From: Clostridiales bacterium
GTDB taxonomy: Bacteria > Bacillota > Clostridia > Oscillospirales > Oscillospiraceae
Direction of reading: 5' to 3'
NCBI GenBank assembly: GCA_021203685.1
Contig: JAJQAS010000097.1
Span: 1-20,236 of the forward strand
Length of the DNA: 20,236 bases
Below the pieces are notes generated by a model. That model was not told the origin of the DNA and did not search any database. It worked only from the letters and a program-made list of their open reading frames with translations. How positions within the stretch are numbered: the first letter of the stretch is position 1; each line of letters starts with the position of its first letter. This document shows, piece after piece, positions 7,125 to 13,593 of this stretch. The position numbers and the translations under genes are program-made.

Positions 7125-7325
7125 GTGCAGGAAGCAAAGGAGCTAGTTTCTTTGTTTATCTCATTCTGCCCGGTGTGCGGTACAAGGCTCATCTGTGGCG
7201 AGGCCGTCAAAAAGGGCCTGCAACAGTGCGACAGGTGCAAAAACTTCTGGGTGATTGAGATAAGCGAAGGCGACGTACATGTGAAACAGGCACCGAAGGG
7301 GTATCACAGGATGATTGCTTTTTAA
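7125..7325 (+). CDS. Small zinc-ribbon protein
   Basis: A 66-aa protein with two cysteine pairs, CPVC near residues 15-18 and CDRC near 35-38, spaced as in a zinc ribbon, so it probably binds one Zn ion. The rest is short and polar, with no signal peptide or membrane helix. Start GTG 7125 has an AGGGGG ribosome site 8 nt upstream (7111-7116). The promoter lies just downstream of the 11-bp repeat array, making this the apparent target of that array. Small proteins of this kind are frequent on mobile elements; function unknown. Confidence 0.6.
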   Translation: MQEAKELVSLFISFCPVCGTRLICGEAVKKGLQQCDRCKNFWVIEISEGDVHVKQAPKGYHRMIAF

Positions 7326-7460
7326 GAGAGTGCCACAGTAAAAACTGAATAGAGTGAGACATACTGTGAGCATCGTCGAATCGGGCTGGAACCCCCAGGG
7401 ACGGAAATCAGAAGTCAAAAGTTTGTTAGTAAGGGCTGTACCTGTCTATGAGCGGACGAG

Positions 7461-7523
7461 CCCGGCAGACGGAAATGCAATTCCACAGGAGAATTGCGCC
7501 CTCTGCCGGACTTGTTTTTTGTC
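7461..7523 (+). terminator. Nested-hairpin terminator
   Basis: An outer stem CCGGCAGA (7462-7469) / TCTGCCGG (7502-7509) encloses an inner stem GCAATTC (7477-7483) / GAATTGC (7491-7497), followed by CTTGTTTTTTG. The gap 7326-7460 before it holds no convincing gene; the whole could be the 3' UTR of the zinc-ribbon gene or a small structured RNA. Confidence 0.6.
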
Positions 7524-7560
7524 TCTAACGGCCCTATGTCTGTATGTCTGCCAATTTGCT

Positions 7561-7601
7561 GCCTCCATTCAGAGTTGCTTTTCCGCAACATGAATGGAGG
7601 C
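7561..7601 (+). promoter_or_regulatory. Hairpin sequestering the Shine-Dalgarno of the next gene
   Basis: Perfect 11-bp arms GCCTCCATTCA (7561-7571) and TGAATGGAGGC (7591-7601), with an inner GTTGC/GCAAC stem. The GGAGG ribosome site (7596-7600) of the ATG at 7606 lies wholly within the right arm, so folding would block translation. Confidence 0.65.
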
Positions 7602-7605
7602 TTTT

Positions 7606-7899
7606 ATGTTTTACAACCAAGTTGAAATCGGAGCAAGGATAAAGGAAGTACGCAAGAAAAGACATTACACGCAAGAGAACATGGCGGAAAAGTTAAATAT
7701 TAGCCTTGAGCACTTTCGGGCTGTTGAATCCGGGAGGCGGAGCTGCTCCGTTGATTTTCTGATTAGCATATCTGTAATATTTGGAATCTCTCTGGATTAT
7801 TTGCTGTTAGGAAAAACGGCACCGCCAGAAATCGAACAAATTAAAAGAGAAATCCAGGATATTGTCATTCGATTGAACGAGCTTCAGATGATTATGTAG
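7606..7899 (+). CDS. XRE-type transcriptional regulator
   Basis: A 97-aa helix-turn-helix protein: IGARIKEVRKKRHYTQENMA, EKLNISLEHFRAVESGRR (recognition helix region) and FLISISVIFGISLDYLLLGK, a textbook Cro/C1 domain, followed by a short C-terminal helix. The start is ATG 7606, since GGAGG at 7596-7600 is 5 nt upstream; an in-frame ATG at 7594 lies inside the hairpin. The ribosome site is buried in a perfect 11-bp stem, so output is probably controlled post-transcriptionally. It is flanked by terminators and so is likely monocistronic. Confidence 0.8.
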   Translation: MFYNQVEIGARIKEVRKKRHYTQENMAEKLNISLEHFRAVESGRRSCSVDFLISISVIFGISLDYLLLGKTAPPEIEQIKREIQDIVIRLNELQMIM

Positions 7900-7921
7900 G
7901 TGTTGGCTGTTGGTTGTTGCT

Positions 7922-7981
7922 AACCGGTCGAGTTACGACCGGTAAACCGGTCTTACTGCGCTCTCCTGGCAGTCGGTTTTT
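7922..7981 (+). terminator. Hairpins and T run after the XRE gene
   Basis: ACCGGTCG-AGTTA-CGACCGGT (7923-7943), then a second stem ACTGC (7955-7959) / GCAGT (7969-7973) followed by CGGTTTTT (7974-7981). Probably the terminator of the upstream XRE gene. Confidence 0.5.
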
Positions 7982-8347
7982 GCTGTTACAATTTACTTGC
8001 GCCAAGCAAAAAAGGCACAACCTGCACCTTTACAACTGAATATCAGCACACAGGTACGTTCCTGCTGTGACGAGCCACATCAGCGGTACGCCGTGACCCG
8101 GATTCTATCCGGCAGCGATTCCTACCGGCTGTGACAGTCGCCTCGCAACCGACTCGGCCACGACCCACAGCAGGGATAATGATACTTCTGCCCAGCCACA
8201 GCCCTGGCCCGACAGCCGGGATCAAGCAATGGGGGCAGCTTAATGGAAAAGGGGTGAAGCCCATGGAGCTGCGCGAACAGCCGCCTGTGTTATTCCCGCA
8301 GACTCTGGGGTGTCGTGGACAAATAAGAGTTCGTCATAAAAAATTGG
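7982..8347. other. Non-coding, hairpin-rich stretch upstream of the ParB-like genes
   Basis: No open reading frame here is convincing. A long inverted pair CCTGCTGTG (8061-8069) / CACAGCAGG (8166-8174) encloses smaller hairpins such as CCGGAT-TCT-ATCCGG (about 8098-8112) and AGTCG/CGACT (about 8138-8156). Two related segments follow, CACAGCAGGGATAA near 8166 and GACAGCCGGGATCAA near 8211. An ATG at 8263 could open a short arginine-rich frame, but it has no supporting family. The stretch could be a structured leader RNA, an origin or a transfer site; I cannot decide. Confidence 0.35.
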
Positions 8348-8388
8348 GAGGACTGCTGCACCGGCAATGGTCTGGCAGTCCTCTTTTA
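8348..8388. terminator. Terminator or attenuator just upstream of the ParB-like gene
   Basis: A 9-bp stem GAGGACTGC (8348-8356) / GCAGTCCTC (8375-8383) followed by TTTTA on the plus strand. The minus strand has a T-rich flank too (ATTTTTTATG). It lies about 35 bp before the ParB-like start. Confidence 0.6.
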
Positions 8389-8422
8389 CATCGGAAACCG
8401 ATGAATCATAAACAGAAACGAG

Positions 8423-9406
8423 ATGAGAAAAATGCTGAAAATTGACCCGGAATTTGCCGACCAGATTCCGCCTCTCACAGAGGAGGAGTTTCGGCAACTT
8501 GAGGCCAACATTCTGAGCGACGGAGAGGTTATCAACCCCATCCTCGTCTGGAACGGCGTAATTGTAGACGGCCATAACCGCTTTCGTGTTCTGGAACTGC
8601 ACCCGAAGGTTCCGTACAGGATCTTTGAGAAGCAGTTTTCAGACCGCAGCGAGGTGGTGGCCTGGATCTGCAAGAACCAGCTTGGACGGCGGAACCTAAC
8701 CCCGGTACAGAGAAAATACCTGATTGGTAAACAATACCGAGCGGAGAAAGCAGCCCGTAGCGCAAGCGATGGGTTCCGAGGGAACAGGTATACGAGTTTA
8801 GTAAATCCTCAAAATGAGGATTTACTAAAAGCCGGGCGCACCTGTGACAGGATTGCGAAAGAAAATCATGTGAGACACAGCTACGTTGAACGTGCTGGGC
8901 AATATTCCAGTGGTGTGGACGCTGCCGAGGAAGCCGTCCCCGGCACCCGGCAGGAAATCCTCTCCGGCAAAATCTGCCCGGTGGATGCGGCAGTGCAAGC
9001 CATCGCCCAGGCCCCGCCAGAAGAACGGGAGGCCCTTGCCAACCACCTTCGAGACCCGGAGGTACAGCGGCGAGGCAGGCTCCGGTCAGAAGTAAAACGG
9101 ACACAAACGGAGAGACAACCGGAAGGGCCCGACCAGTCAGAACCGTTCGACGATGAGAAAGAAGCCGCCCCGGTGACGAAGGTCAGCCGCAAGCAAATCA
9201 TGGAAATCTACAACAGTATGTTGAACTCTGACGGCATCACCACCGAGGACGACGTGGTTCTGGATATGCAGGACGCCATTGACACCTTGATTTTCCGCTG
9301 GAACAAGTGTCTGGAGCTGAACCCAGACATTGCAAAAGTGGCGACTTTTTGCAGCCGTATCAAACAAATCGCAAAAGAAGGTATCCACTACTTACAGAAA
9401 TTCTAG
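8423..9406 (+). CDS. ParB N-terminal-domain protein
   Basis: A 327-aa protein with a ParB/Sulfiredoxin-like N-terminal domain: an EEFRQLEANI helix, then INPILVWNGVIVDGHNRFRVL, which matches the ParB nucleotide-binding signature (G-x-I-x-D-G-x-x-R). It is followed by RNLTPVQRKYLIGKQYRAEK and a helical region with a possible helix-turn-helix (GRTCDRIAKENHVRHSYVER). The C-terminal third is charged and low-complexity (TERQPEGPDQSEPFDDEKE), then a helical end. ParB-like proteins bind centromere-like DNA or act as regulators or nucleases on plasmids, phages and conjugative elements; which applies here is unclear. ATG 8432 is an alternative start. It leads a three-gene cassette with the next two genes. 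Confidence 0.8.
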   Translation: MRKMLKIDPEFADQIPPLTEEEFRQLEANILSDGEVINPILVWNGVIVDGHNRFRVLELHPKVPYRIFEKQFSDRSEVVAWICKNQLGRRNLTPVQRKYLIGKQYRAEKAARSASDGFRGNRYTSLVNPQNEDLLKAGRTCDRIAKENHVRHSYVERAGQYSSGVDAAEEAVPGTRQEILSGKICPVDAAVQAIAQAPPEEREALANHLRDPEVQRRGRLRSEVKRTQTERQPEGPDQSEPFDDEKEAAPVTKVSRKQIMEIYNSMLNSDGITTEDDVVLDMQDAIDTLIFRWNKCLELNPDIAKVATFCSRIKQIAKEGIHYLQKF

Positions 9407-9415
9407 GAGGGAAAA

Positions 9416-10195
9416 ATGAAACCTGTGGAATGTCCGTATGAGATCATGCTGCTGAACTCGCAGCAACTGATTATCCCGAAGGACTATCAGCGCCGTTTGC
9501 AGCCCAATCGCGTGGACGCCATCGTCTCCGACTTCGATGAGCGCATCGCCAACGAGCCGAAGGTGAGTTGCCGTAACGGACGCTACTATGTGTTCGACGG
9601 TCAGCACACCATCGACGCCCGCGTCGCCAAGAACGGAGGCCGTTCCCTGCCCATCCGGTGCAAGGTCTATTACGGCATGGCGGAGAGCGACGAAGCCCTG
9701 CTGTTCGCCAAGCAGACTGGAGCTTCTGCCCGGCTGACCCCCGGCGAGAAAATCCGCGCCAATATCTTCGGCGGCGAAGAGGTGGAGATGTGGTTTCTCC
9801 GTGTCAACGAGAGTTTGGGCCTGACGATGGACTACGACCAGAAGCGCGGCTACAAACGAATTGCCTGCATTAAGACGGCGTTTGAGGAGTTCCAGACCAT
9901 CGGTGAGGACAAGTATAAAGAGGCCCTGGGGCTGCTGCTGGCAGCCTGGAACGGTGACCCGGATTCCCTGCGGGCGGCGAACGTCAGAGGGATGTGCCGC
10001 TTCGTGGCGCTGTACCACGGGGAGTACAACCCCAAGCGCATGGTGACGCAGCTCCGCAAGGTGGACCCGCTGACCATCTACCGGGAGGGCCGAGCCATCG
10101 GCAGCAGCCTGACCGGATACAAGAAGTATCTCTATCAGGTCTACCGCATTTACAACGGAAGCAGCAAAAAGTATGCGCTGCCCCTGAAATTCTGA
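9416..10195 (+). CDS. Second ParB-like protein (DUF6551-type)
   Basis: A 259-aa protein starting at ATG 9416 with a strong AGGAGGG site; only 9 bp separate it from the upstream ParB-like gene. A ParB-like core is seen in YQRRLQPNRVDAIVSDFDERIAN followed by GRYYVFDGQHTIDARVAKNG, the position of the usual DGxHR-type motif. A helical region follows, with ARLTPGEKIRANIFGG and RGYKRIACIKTAFEEF. The resemblance to the DUF6551 group found on Clostridia mobile elements is from memory. The tight spacing with both neighbours implies one operon. Role unknown; DNA binding or element maintenance is plausible. Confidence 0.75.
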   Translation: MKPVECPYEIMLLNSQQLIIPKDYQRRLQPNRVDAIVSDFDERIANEPKVSCRNGRYYVFDGQHTIDARVAKNGGRSLPIRCKVYYGMAESDEALLFAKQTGASARLTPGEKIRANIFGGEEVEMWFLRVNESLGLTMDYDQKRGYKRIACIKTAFEEFQTIGEDKYKEALGLLLAAWNGDPDSLRAANVRGMCRFVALYHGEYNPKRMVTQLRKVDPLTIYREGRAIGSSLTGYKKYLYQVYRIYNGSSKKYALPLKF

Positions 10196-10206
10196 GGGGA
10201 CCTGCC

Positions 10207-10791
10207 ATGAGAGAAAATTGGGTGTACCGCCGTGGGGATGTCTATTTAGCGGATTGCGGCGAATGGCGTGGCTCCATCCAGGGCGGCATCCGCCCCGTTG
10301 TGGTCATGCAAAACAACACCGGCAATCGGCACAGCCCCACGCTCAGCGTGGTCAAGCTGACATCGAAGGTGAACAAGAAGCCCAACCAGCCCACCCACTA
10401 TGTGCTGGAAAACGTGAGGGGTATCCCGTACCCCTCGCAGGTTCTGGCGGAGCAGCCGGACACCATCAACAAGTCGGACATCATCCGCTATATGACCTAC
10501 CTGTCGGATAAGCATATGGAGGCAATCAGCCGGTGTCTGGAGGTGGGGATGGGACTGGATATGGAACACCAACTGACTTCCCCCCAGTGCGTGAAAAACT
10601 GCGCCCATCAGACAGATGAAGAATACTTCGAGTTCGGTCTGTTCATGAGCCGGAGAGAGTACAAAACCATCAACCGACGGCTCATCCGGGGGCGCGACAG
10701 CAGCGCCTCCGAGGGCAAATACCTGGGCAGCGTTGCTCTTATGGATATAGTCAAAGCCAAACAGGAAAGAGCCGCTTTTTCAAAACACTAA
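10207..10791 (+). CDS. MazF/PemK-family endoribonuclease-like protein with C-terminal extension
   Basis: A 194-aa protein. Residues 1-115 match the MazF/PemK toxin fold: RRGDVYLADCGEWRGSIQGG, IRPVVVMQNNTGNRHSPTLS, VVKLTSK, then PSQVLAEQPDTINKSDI. By analogy with Bacillus MazF, Arg29 (GGIRP) and Thr52 (LTSK) are the likely catalytic pair, so an mRNA-cleaving activity is expected. Residues about 116-194 form an extension beyond the usual 110-120 aa length. ATG 10207 has a GAGGGG site 7 nt upstream and lies 11 bp after the DUF6551-type gene, so it belongs to that cassette. No small antitoxin gene is adjacent; one of the ParB-like proteins or the extension itself might fill that role (inference). 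Confidence 0.85.
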   Translation: MRENWVYRRGDVYLADCGEWRGSIQGGIRPVVVMQNNTGNRHSPTLSVVKLTSKVNKKPNQPTHYVLENVRGIPYPSQVLAEQPDTINKSDIIRYMTYLSDKHMEAISRCLEVGMGLDMEHQLTSPQCVKNCAHQTDEEYFEFGLFMSRREYKTINRRLIRGRDSSASEGKYLGSVALMDIVKAKQERAAFSKH

Positions 10792-10813
10792 AAAATGGCA
10801 TCTTTTTCACTGG

Positions 10814-10845
10814 AAAAGCGTGCCGGTCACCACAGCACGCTTTTT
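10814..10845. terminator. Bidirectional terminator between the MazF-like gene and spoIVB
   Basis: A 10-bp stem AAAAGCGTGC (10814-10823) / GCACGCTTTT (10835-10844) with an 11-nt loop and T-rich flanks on both strands, between convergent genes. It marks the end of the accessory cassette. Confidence 0.8.
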
Positions 10846-10870
10846 CGCAACGCTTGCCGATGCCTGCGTC

Positions 10871-11932
10871 TTACCCGCCGCAGGCGTCCAGCATGGTCTC
10901 CGCCAGAATGCCATAGCCCCGGGTGGGGTCGTTGACGAGAACGTGTGTCACGGCCCCCACCAGCCGCCCATCCTGCAAAATGGGCGAGCCGGACATCCCC
11001 TGGACGATGCCGCCGGTGGCCTCCAGCAGGTCGGGATCGGTCACCTGAATCAGCAGGTTTCTGGTCTCAGACGCTGCCGCCGGATAAAGCCGCAGAATCT
11101 CCACACAATACTCCCGGACCTCGTCTCCGTCCACGTTGCAGTGGATGGCGGCCGCACCGGTGCTGACCTGGCTCCGCTGAGCCACAGGCAGCGCCTCTCC
11201 CTCAATCGCTTCATTGAGCTGGCCAAACACGCCGCAGTCGGTGTTTTCCGTCAAACTGCCCAGGTCCCGGGTCAGGTCAAAGGTGCCGTGGAGCTGCCCC
11301 GGATGACCGCTGCTCCCCACAACGGCGCTGGTCACGGTGGCGCTCATAATACTGCCGGTTTTCAGCGGCATCAGCAGGCTGGTGTCCACGTCGTTGATGC
11401 CGTGGCCCAGGGCACAGAACCGCCCGGTGGCCGGGTCATACCAGGTAACGGTGCCAATGCCCGCCATGGAGTCCCGCACCCAGGCCCCCAGCTTATAGCT
11501 GCCATCAGCCAGACAGGGCGCGGCCTCTGCGGTCACCTCCATCCGCCGCCCTGACCGCAGAGCGGTGACCGACAGTGTCTCTCCGCTCTGCTGGCGCAAA
11601 ATTTCCTCCACCTCCTCAATGGTGTCCACCTGCTGACCGTCCAGTTGGGTGATGATGTCGCCCACCTTCAAGCCGCTCTCTTTGGCCGGGGAGTAGCTGC
11701 CCTGGGCGGTTGCGATCTCCTCTAGCCCCACCACCATGACGCCGTGGGAAAACAGCTTGATGCCCACCGTTTTGCCCACCGGCACCAGCATGGTCGGCTC
11801 TGCCTCGCCGGAACATTGGACGGCCTGGCATTGCCACGCCTGCCCAACGGCGGTCAGCAGAAACGACAGAGCTAACACCAGCGCCGCGCCCAACAGGATG
11901 GCGGCGTGTGCCGCCTGTTTCTCTTCCTTCAT
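10871..11932 (-). CDS. spoIVB: SpoIVB, stage IV sporulation serine peptidase
   Basis: SpoIVB is made in the forespore and cleaves SpoIVFA, releasing the SpoIVFB protease that activates sigma-K in the mother cell. The 353-aa protein has an N-terminal membrane anchor (about 9-31), a PDZ domain (about 60-135, with ESGLKVGDIITQLDGQQV) and an S55 peptidase domain: His177 in ALGHGIND, Ser314 in GGIVQGMSGSPI, and an Asp at 299 or 301 in VTDPDLLE as the likely third member. The ATG at 11932 is chosen because GGAGGG lies 7 nt upstream; an ATG five codons earlier overlaps that site. In many Firmicutes recN-spoIVB-spo0A are neighbours; here spoIVB stands alone, facing the MazF-like cassette. The gene implies a spore former. 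Confidence 0.95.
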   Translation of the reverse strand: MKEEKQAAHAAILLGAALVLALSFLLTAVGQAWQCQAVQCSGEAEPTMLVPVGKTVGIKLFSHGVMVVGLEEIATAQGSYSPAKESGLKVGDIITQLDGQQVDTIEEVEEILRQQSGETLSVTALRSGRRMEVTAEAAPCLADGSYKLGAWVRDSMAGIGTVTWYDPATGRFCALGHGINDVDTSLLMPLKTGSIMSATVTSAVVGSSGHPGQLHGTFDLTRDLGSLTENTDCGVFGQLNEAIEGEALPVAQRSQVSTGAAAIHCNVDGDEVREYCVEILRLYPAAASETRNLLIQVTDPDLLEATGGIVQGMSGSPILQDGRLVGAVTHVLVNDPTRGYGILAETMLDACGG

Positions 11933-12203
11933 TCTCCATCCCTCCATCAGGGGCCTGTTTTGCGGAAAAATATGCTGATTTAAGGATATTTCCCCTCAAG
12001 ACAGGCCAAATCACGCTGCCAGATTACTATGTTCTCACCGGGCCGAAAAAAACCGCGACGCCGCTGCCAAAGTCGGGCAGCGTTGGGCGAGTCGATTGTC
12101 GGCGGAATTGCGCCGCCGTGAATGGAAAGGATTCTTTGGGGGAAATTTCATATTTAAAGGAAGATGTTTCCGATTAAAAGAAGATAAAATTCCCGGTTTT
12201 CGC
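11933..12203. other. Divergent intergenic region, spoIVB / DUF1002 gene
   Basis: No gene seen. It holds small G+C-rich hairpins, for example CGCTGCC (12062-12068) / GGCAGCG (12076-12082) and CGGCGG/CCGCCG near 12100-12118. A T7 tract on the minus strand lies about 10 nt after the first hairpin and could be an attenuator in the spoIVB leader. No clear sigma-G-type promoter was recognised for spoIVB. Confidence 0.4.
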
Positions 12204-12233
12204 TTGTACTGTACCACCTATTTGTGGTACAAT
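12204..12233 (+). promoter_or_regulatory. Promoter with embedded palindromic operator
   Basis: TTGTAC (12204-12209), 18 bp, TACAAT (12228-12233). The spacer and part of the -10 are a perfect 8-bp inverted repeat TGTACCAC-CTATTT-GTGGTACA (12210-12231). A dimeric repressor bound here would block RNA polymerase. Confidence 0.65.
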
Positions 12234-12267
12234 GAGCTTCAACCTCAGACAGAAAGGCGGATGTGAA

Positions 12268-13161
12268 ATGAAACGACTGACGGCGATTTTTCTGGCGGCC
12301 TGTATGGTGCTCTCGGCCAGCGTCGTGGCCCTGGCTGACGGCACCGGCACGGAGGTCAAAGGCTACCTTGTGCTGGGCGAAGATTTGACCGATGAGGAGC
12401 TGGAAACGGTGCTGTCCTACCTCCAGGTGGAGGATATGGATGACTATGTGGTCAGCTACACCACCAACGAGCAGGAACACGAAGCCTTCGACAGCTACCT
12501 CAGCGCCTCGGTGGTGGGCAGCCGCGCCCTGTCCTCCATCCTGCTGGTTCCAGGGGAGAAGGGGGACGGCATTTCCGTTACCTCCTATAATATCACCTAC
12601 TGCACAGTGGAAATGTACCAGAACGCGCTGATCTCCGCCGGGGTGGAGGATGTGTCCATCTACATTGCCGCGCCTTCTGCGGTCTCTGGCACCTGCGCTC
12701 TGGTCAGCGCCATGAACGCCTACTCGACCCTGACCGGGGAGGAGATCGACCAGGCCAGCGCCGACGCCGCTGTGGACGAGCTGGTGACCACCGGCGAGTT
12801 GGGCGACGCCATCGGCAGCAACGACACCGCCGCCGAGCTGATCGCACTGCTCAAGCAGCAACTGCTGGAGCAGGACCTGACCGAGGACGAGCTTTCCGAC
12901 GCCATTGACGACGCCTGCGAGGAGATGGGGGTCACCATCGACGACGAGCTGAAGCAAAAGATCATCGACCTGCTGCTCAAGCTGAAGGAGACGGACATCG
13001 ACGTGGACGCCCTGGCCCAGCAGGCCAGCCAGCTGTACGACAAAATCAGCGACACCATGGACTCCATGGGTATCACCAGGGAATCTGCGCTGAACTTTTT
13101 CCAGAAGGCGCTGCGATTCGTGCAAAACCTGCTCAGCAGCCTGTTTGGCAGCGGCGAATGA
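12268..13161 (+). CDS. DUF1002-family secreted protein
   Basis: A 297-aa protein with an N-terminal signal peptide (MKRLTAIFLAACMVLSASVVALA, cleavage likely near ALA-DG). The rest fits DUF1002 proteins such as B. subtilis YpuA: LGEDLTDEELETVLSYL, SYNITYCTVEMYQNALISAG, VEDVSIYIAAPSAVSGTCAL and a long acidic helical C-terminus ending FVQNLLSSLFGSG. Family function is unknown; it acts outside the membrane or at the cell surface. Start ATG 12268 was chosen because it opens directly on the signal peptide and has an AAAGGCGG site upstream; an earlier in-frame ATG at 12232 lies within the -10 region. Control is probably through the palindrome at 12210-12231. Confidence 0.85.
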   Translation: MKRLTAIFLAACMVLSASVVALADGTGTEVKGYLVLGEDLTDEELETVLSYLQVEDMDDYVVSYTTNEQEHEAFDSYLSASVVGSRALSSILLVPGEKGDGISVTSYNITYCTVEMYQNALISAGVEDVSIYIAAPSAVSGTCALVSAMNAYSTLTGEEIDQASADAAVDELVTTGELGDAIGSNDTAAELIALLKQQLLEQDLTEDELSDAIDDACEEMGVTIDDELKQKIIDLLLKLKETDIDVDALAQQASQLYDKISDTMDSMGITRESALNFFQKALRFVQNLLSSLFGSGE

Positions 13162-13191
13162 GCGACCTGGCGGCAGCCCCGCCGCGGACGC

Positions 13192-13227
13192 AAAAAAAGA
13201 CCCGGCGATTCAACCTCTCGCCGGGTC
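13192..13227 (-). terminator. Intrinsic terminator of the minus-strand micro-ORF unit
   Basis: A 10-bp stem GACCCGGCGA (minus strand 13227-13218) pairing with TCGCCGGGTC (13208-13199), loop of 9, followed by T7 (13198-13192). On the plus strand there is no T run after the stem, so it works chiefly for minus-strand transcription, although it may also help end the DUF1002 transcript. Confidence 0.85.
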
Positions 13228-13286
13228 ACTTCTGTTCATTGTCCAAGGGTCCTTACCTCATTTTCGTTGAGTTCATTCAGGACTAT

Positions 13287-13377
13287 TCACTGCGCCGTCA
13301 CTGATGGCTGCTCTGCATTGTTCTTTGGTCTCAGTCCTTTCTTCCGTCGTCTAAGAAATCTTGAGTACACGCTTCAT
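13287..13377 (-). CDS. Micro-ORF MKRVLKIS, possibly a frameshifted 29-aa basic peptide
   Basis: ATG at 13375-13377 with a strong GAGGAGG site (13386-13392) 8 nt upstream. In frame it encodes MKRVLKIS and stops at TAG 13351-13353. In the +1 frame the sequence continues directly as RRRKKGLRPKNNAEQPSVTAQ with a stop at 13287-13289, giving a very basic 29-aa peptide if the ribosome slips or if one base is extra. It is the third translated-looking unit of the minus-strand transcript. Confidence 0.4.
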
Positions 13378-13421
13378 GCCACGCGCCTCCTCATATAGGC
13401 GGAATGTGGATAGGGACAAAC

Positions 13422-13433
13422 TTACCTGTACAT
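13422..13433 (-). CDS. 3-codon ORF (MYR) in repeat copy 2
   Basis: ATG TAC AGG TAA preceded by AGGAGGT (13442-13448). It repeats the MYK ORF of copy 1 with one synonymous-type Lys/Arg change. The Shine-Dalgarno begins 4 nt after the preceding 10-codon ORF's stop, suggesting coupling. Confidence 0.4.
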   Translation of the reverse strand: MYR

Positions 13434-13451
13434 TGGACCGTACCTCCTGCG

Positions 13452-13484
13452 TTATTTGATTGCGGCTCTAAAAGCAACCCTCAT
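13452..13484 (-). CDS. 10-codon micro-ORF (MRVAFRAAIK), copy 2
   Basis: Starts at ATG 13482-13484 with an AAAGG site 10 nt upstream and ends with TAA. It is the same length and position as the copy 1 ORF (MWYDFRSAIQ), keeping FR-[SA]-A-I. Some differences are synonymous, which hints at selection on the peptide. Confidence 0.45.
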   Translation of the reverse strand: MRVAFRAAIK

Positions 13485-13530
13485 AACACATCATCCTTTC
13501 GGGACTCGGGGGTGGTGGATAGGGACAAAC

Positions 13531-13542
13531 TTACTTGTACAT
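13531..13542 (-). CDS. 3-codon ORF (MYK) in repeat copy 1
   Basis: ATG TAC AAG TAA preceded by a perfect AGGAGGT (13551-13557) 9 nt upstream of the ATG. Such a minimal ORF with so strong a ribosome site is unusual. Confidence 0.4.
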   Translation of the reverse strand: MYK

Positions 13543-13560
13543 GGGACCGTACCTCCTGTG

Positions 13561-13593
13561 TTACTGAATAGCTGATCTGAAATCATACCACAT
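13561..13593 (-). CDS. 10-codon micro-ORF (MWYDFRSAIQ), copy 1
   Basis: ATG at 13591-13593, GAGAGG (13604-13609) 10 nt upstream, TAA stop. Paralogous to the copy 2 ORF at 13452-13484. Function unknown; possibly a leader peptide sensed by ribosome progress. Confidence 0.45.
   Translation of the reverse strand: MWYDFRSAIQ

Noticed and set aside
7354..7593. 79-codon frame
   Set aside because: It spans two strong hairpins, has no ribosome site, and has a composition unlike a protein.
8131..8445. 104-codon Arg/Pro-rich frame
   Set aside because: It covers the hairpin-rich leader and a terminator, has no clear ribosome site and matches no family I recognise. A short frame from 8263 stays possible but weak.
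9392..10018. Minus-strand frame opposite the DUF6551-type gene
   Set aside because: The plus strand gene has a perfect ribosome site and ParB-like motifs.
9994..10206. Upstream extension of the MazF-like protein
   Set aside because: It lies inside the preceding gene in another frame; ATG 10207 has the ribosome site and opens the MazF fold.
12154..13125. 323-codon minus-strand frame over the DUF1002 gene
   Set aside because: Shadow of the coding strand; the plus frame has a signal peptide and the promoter.
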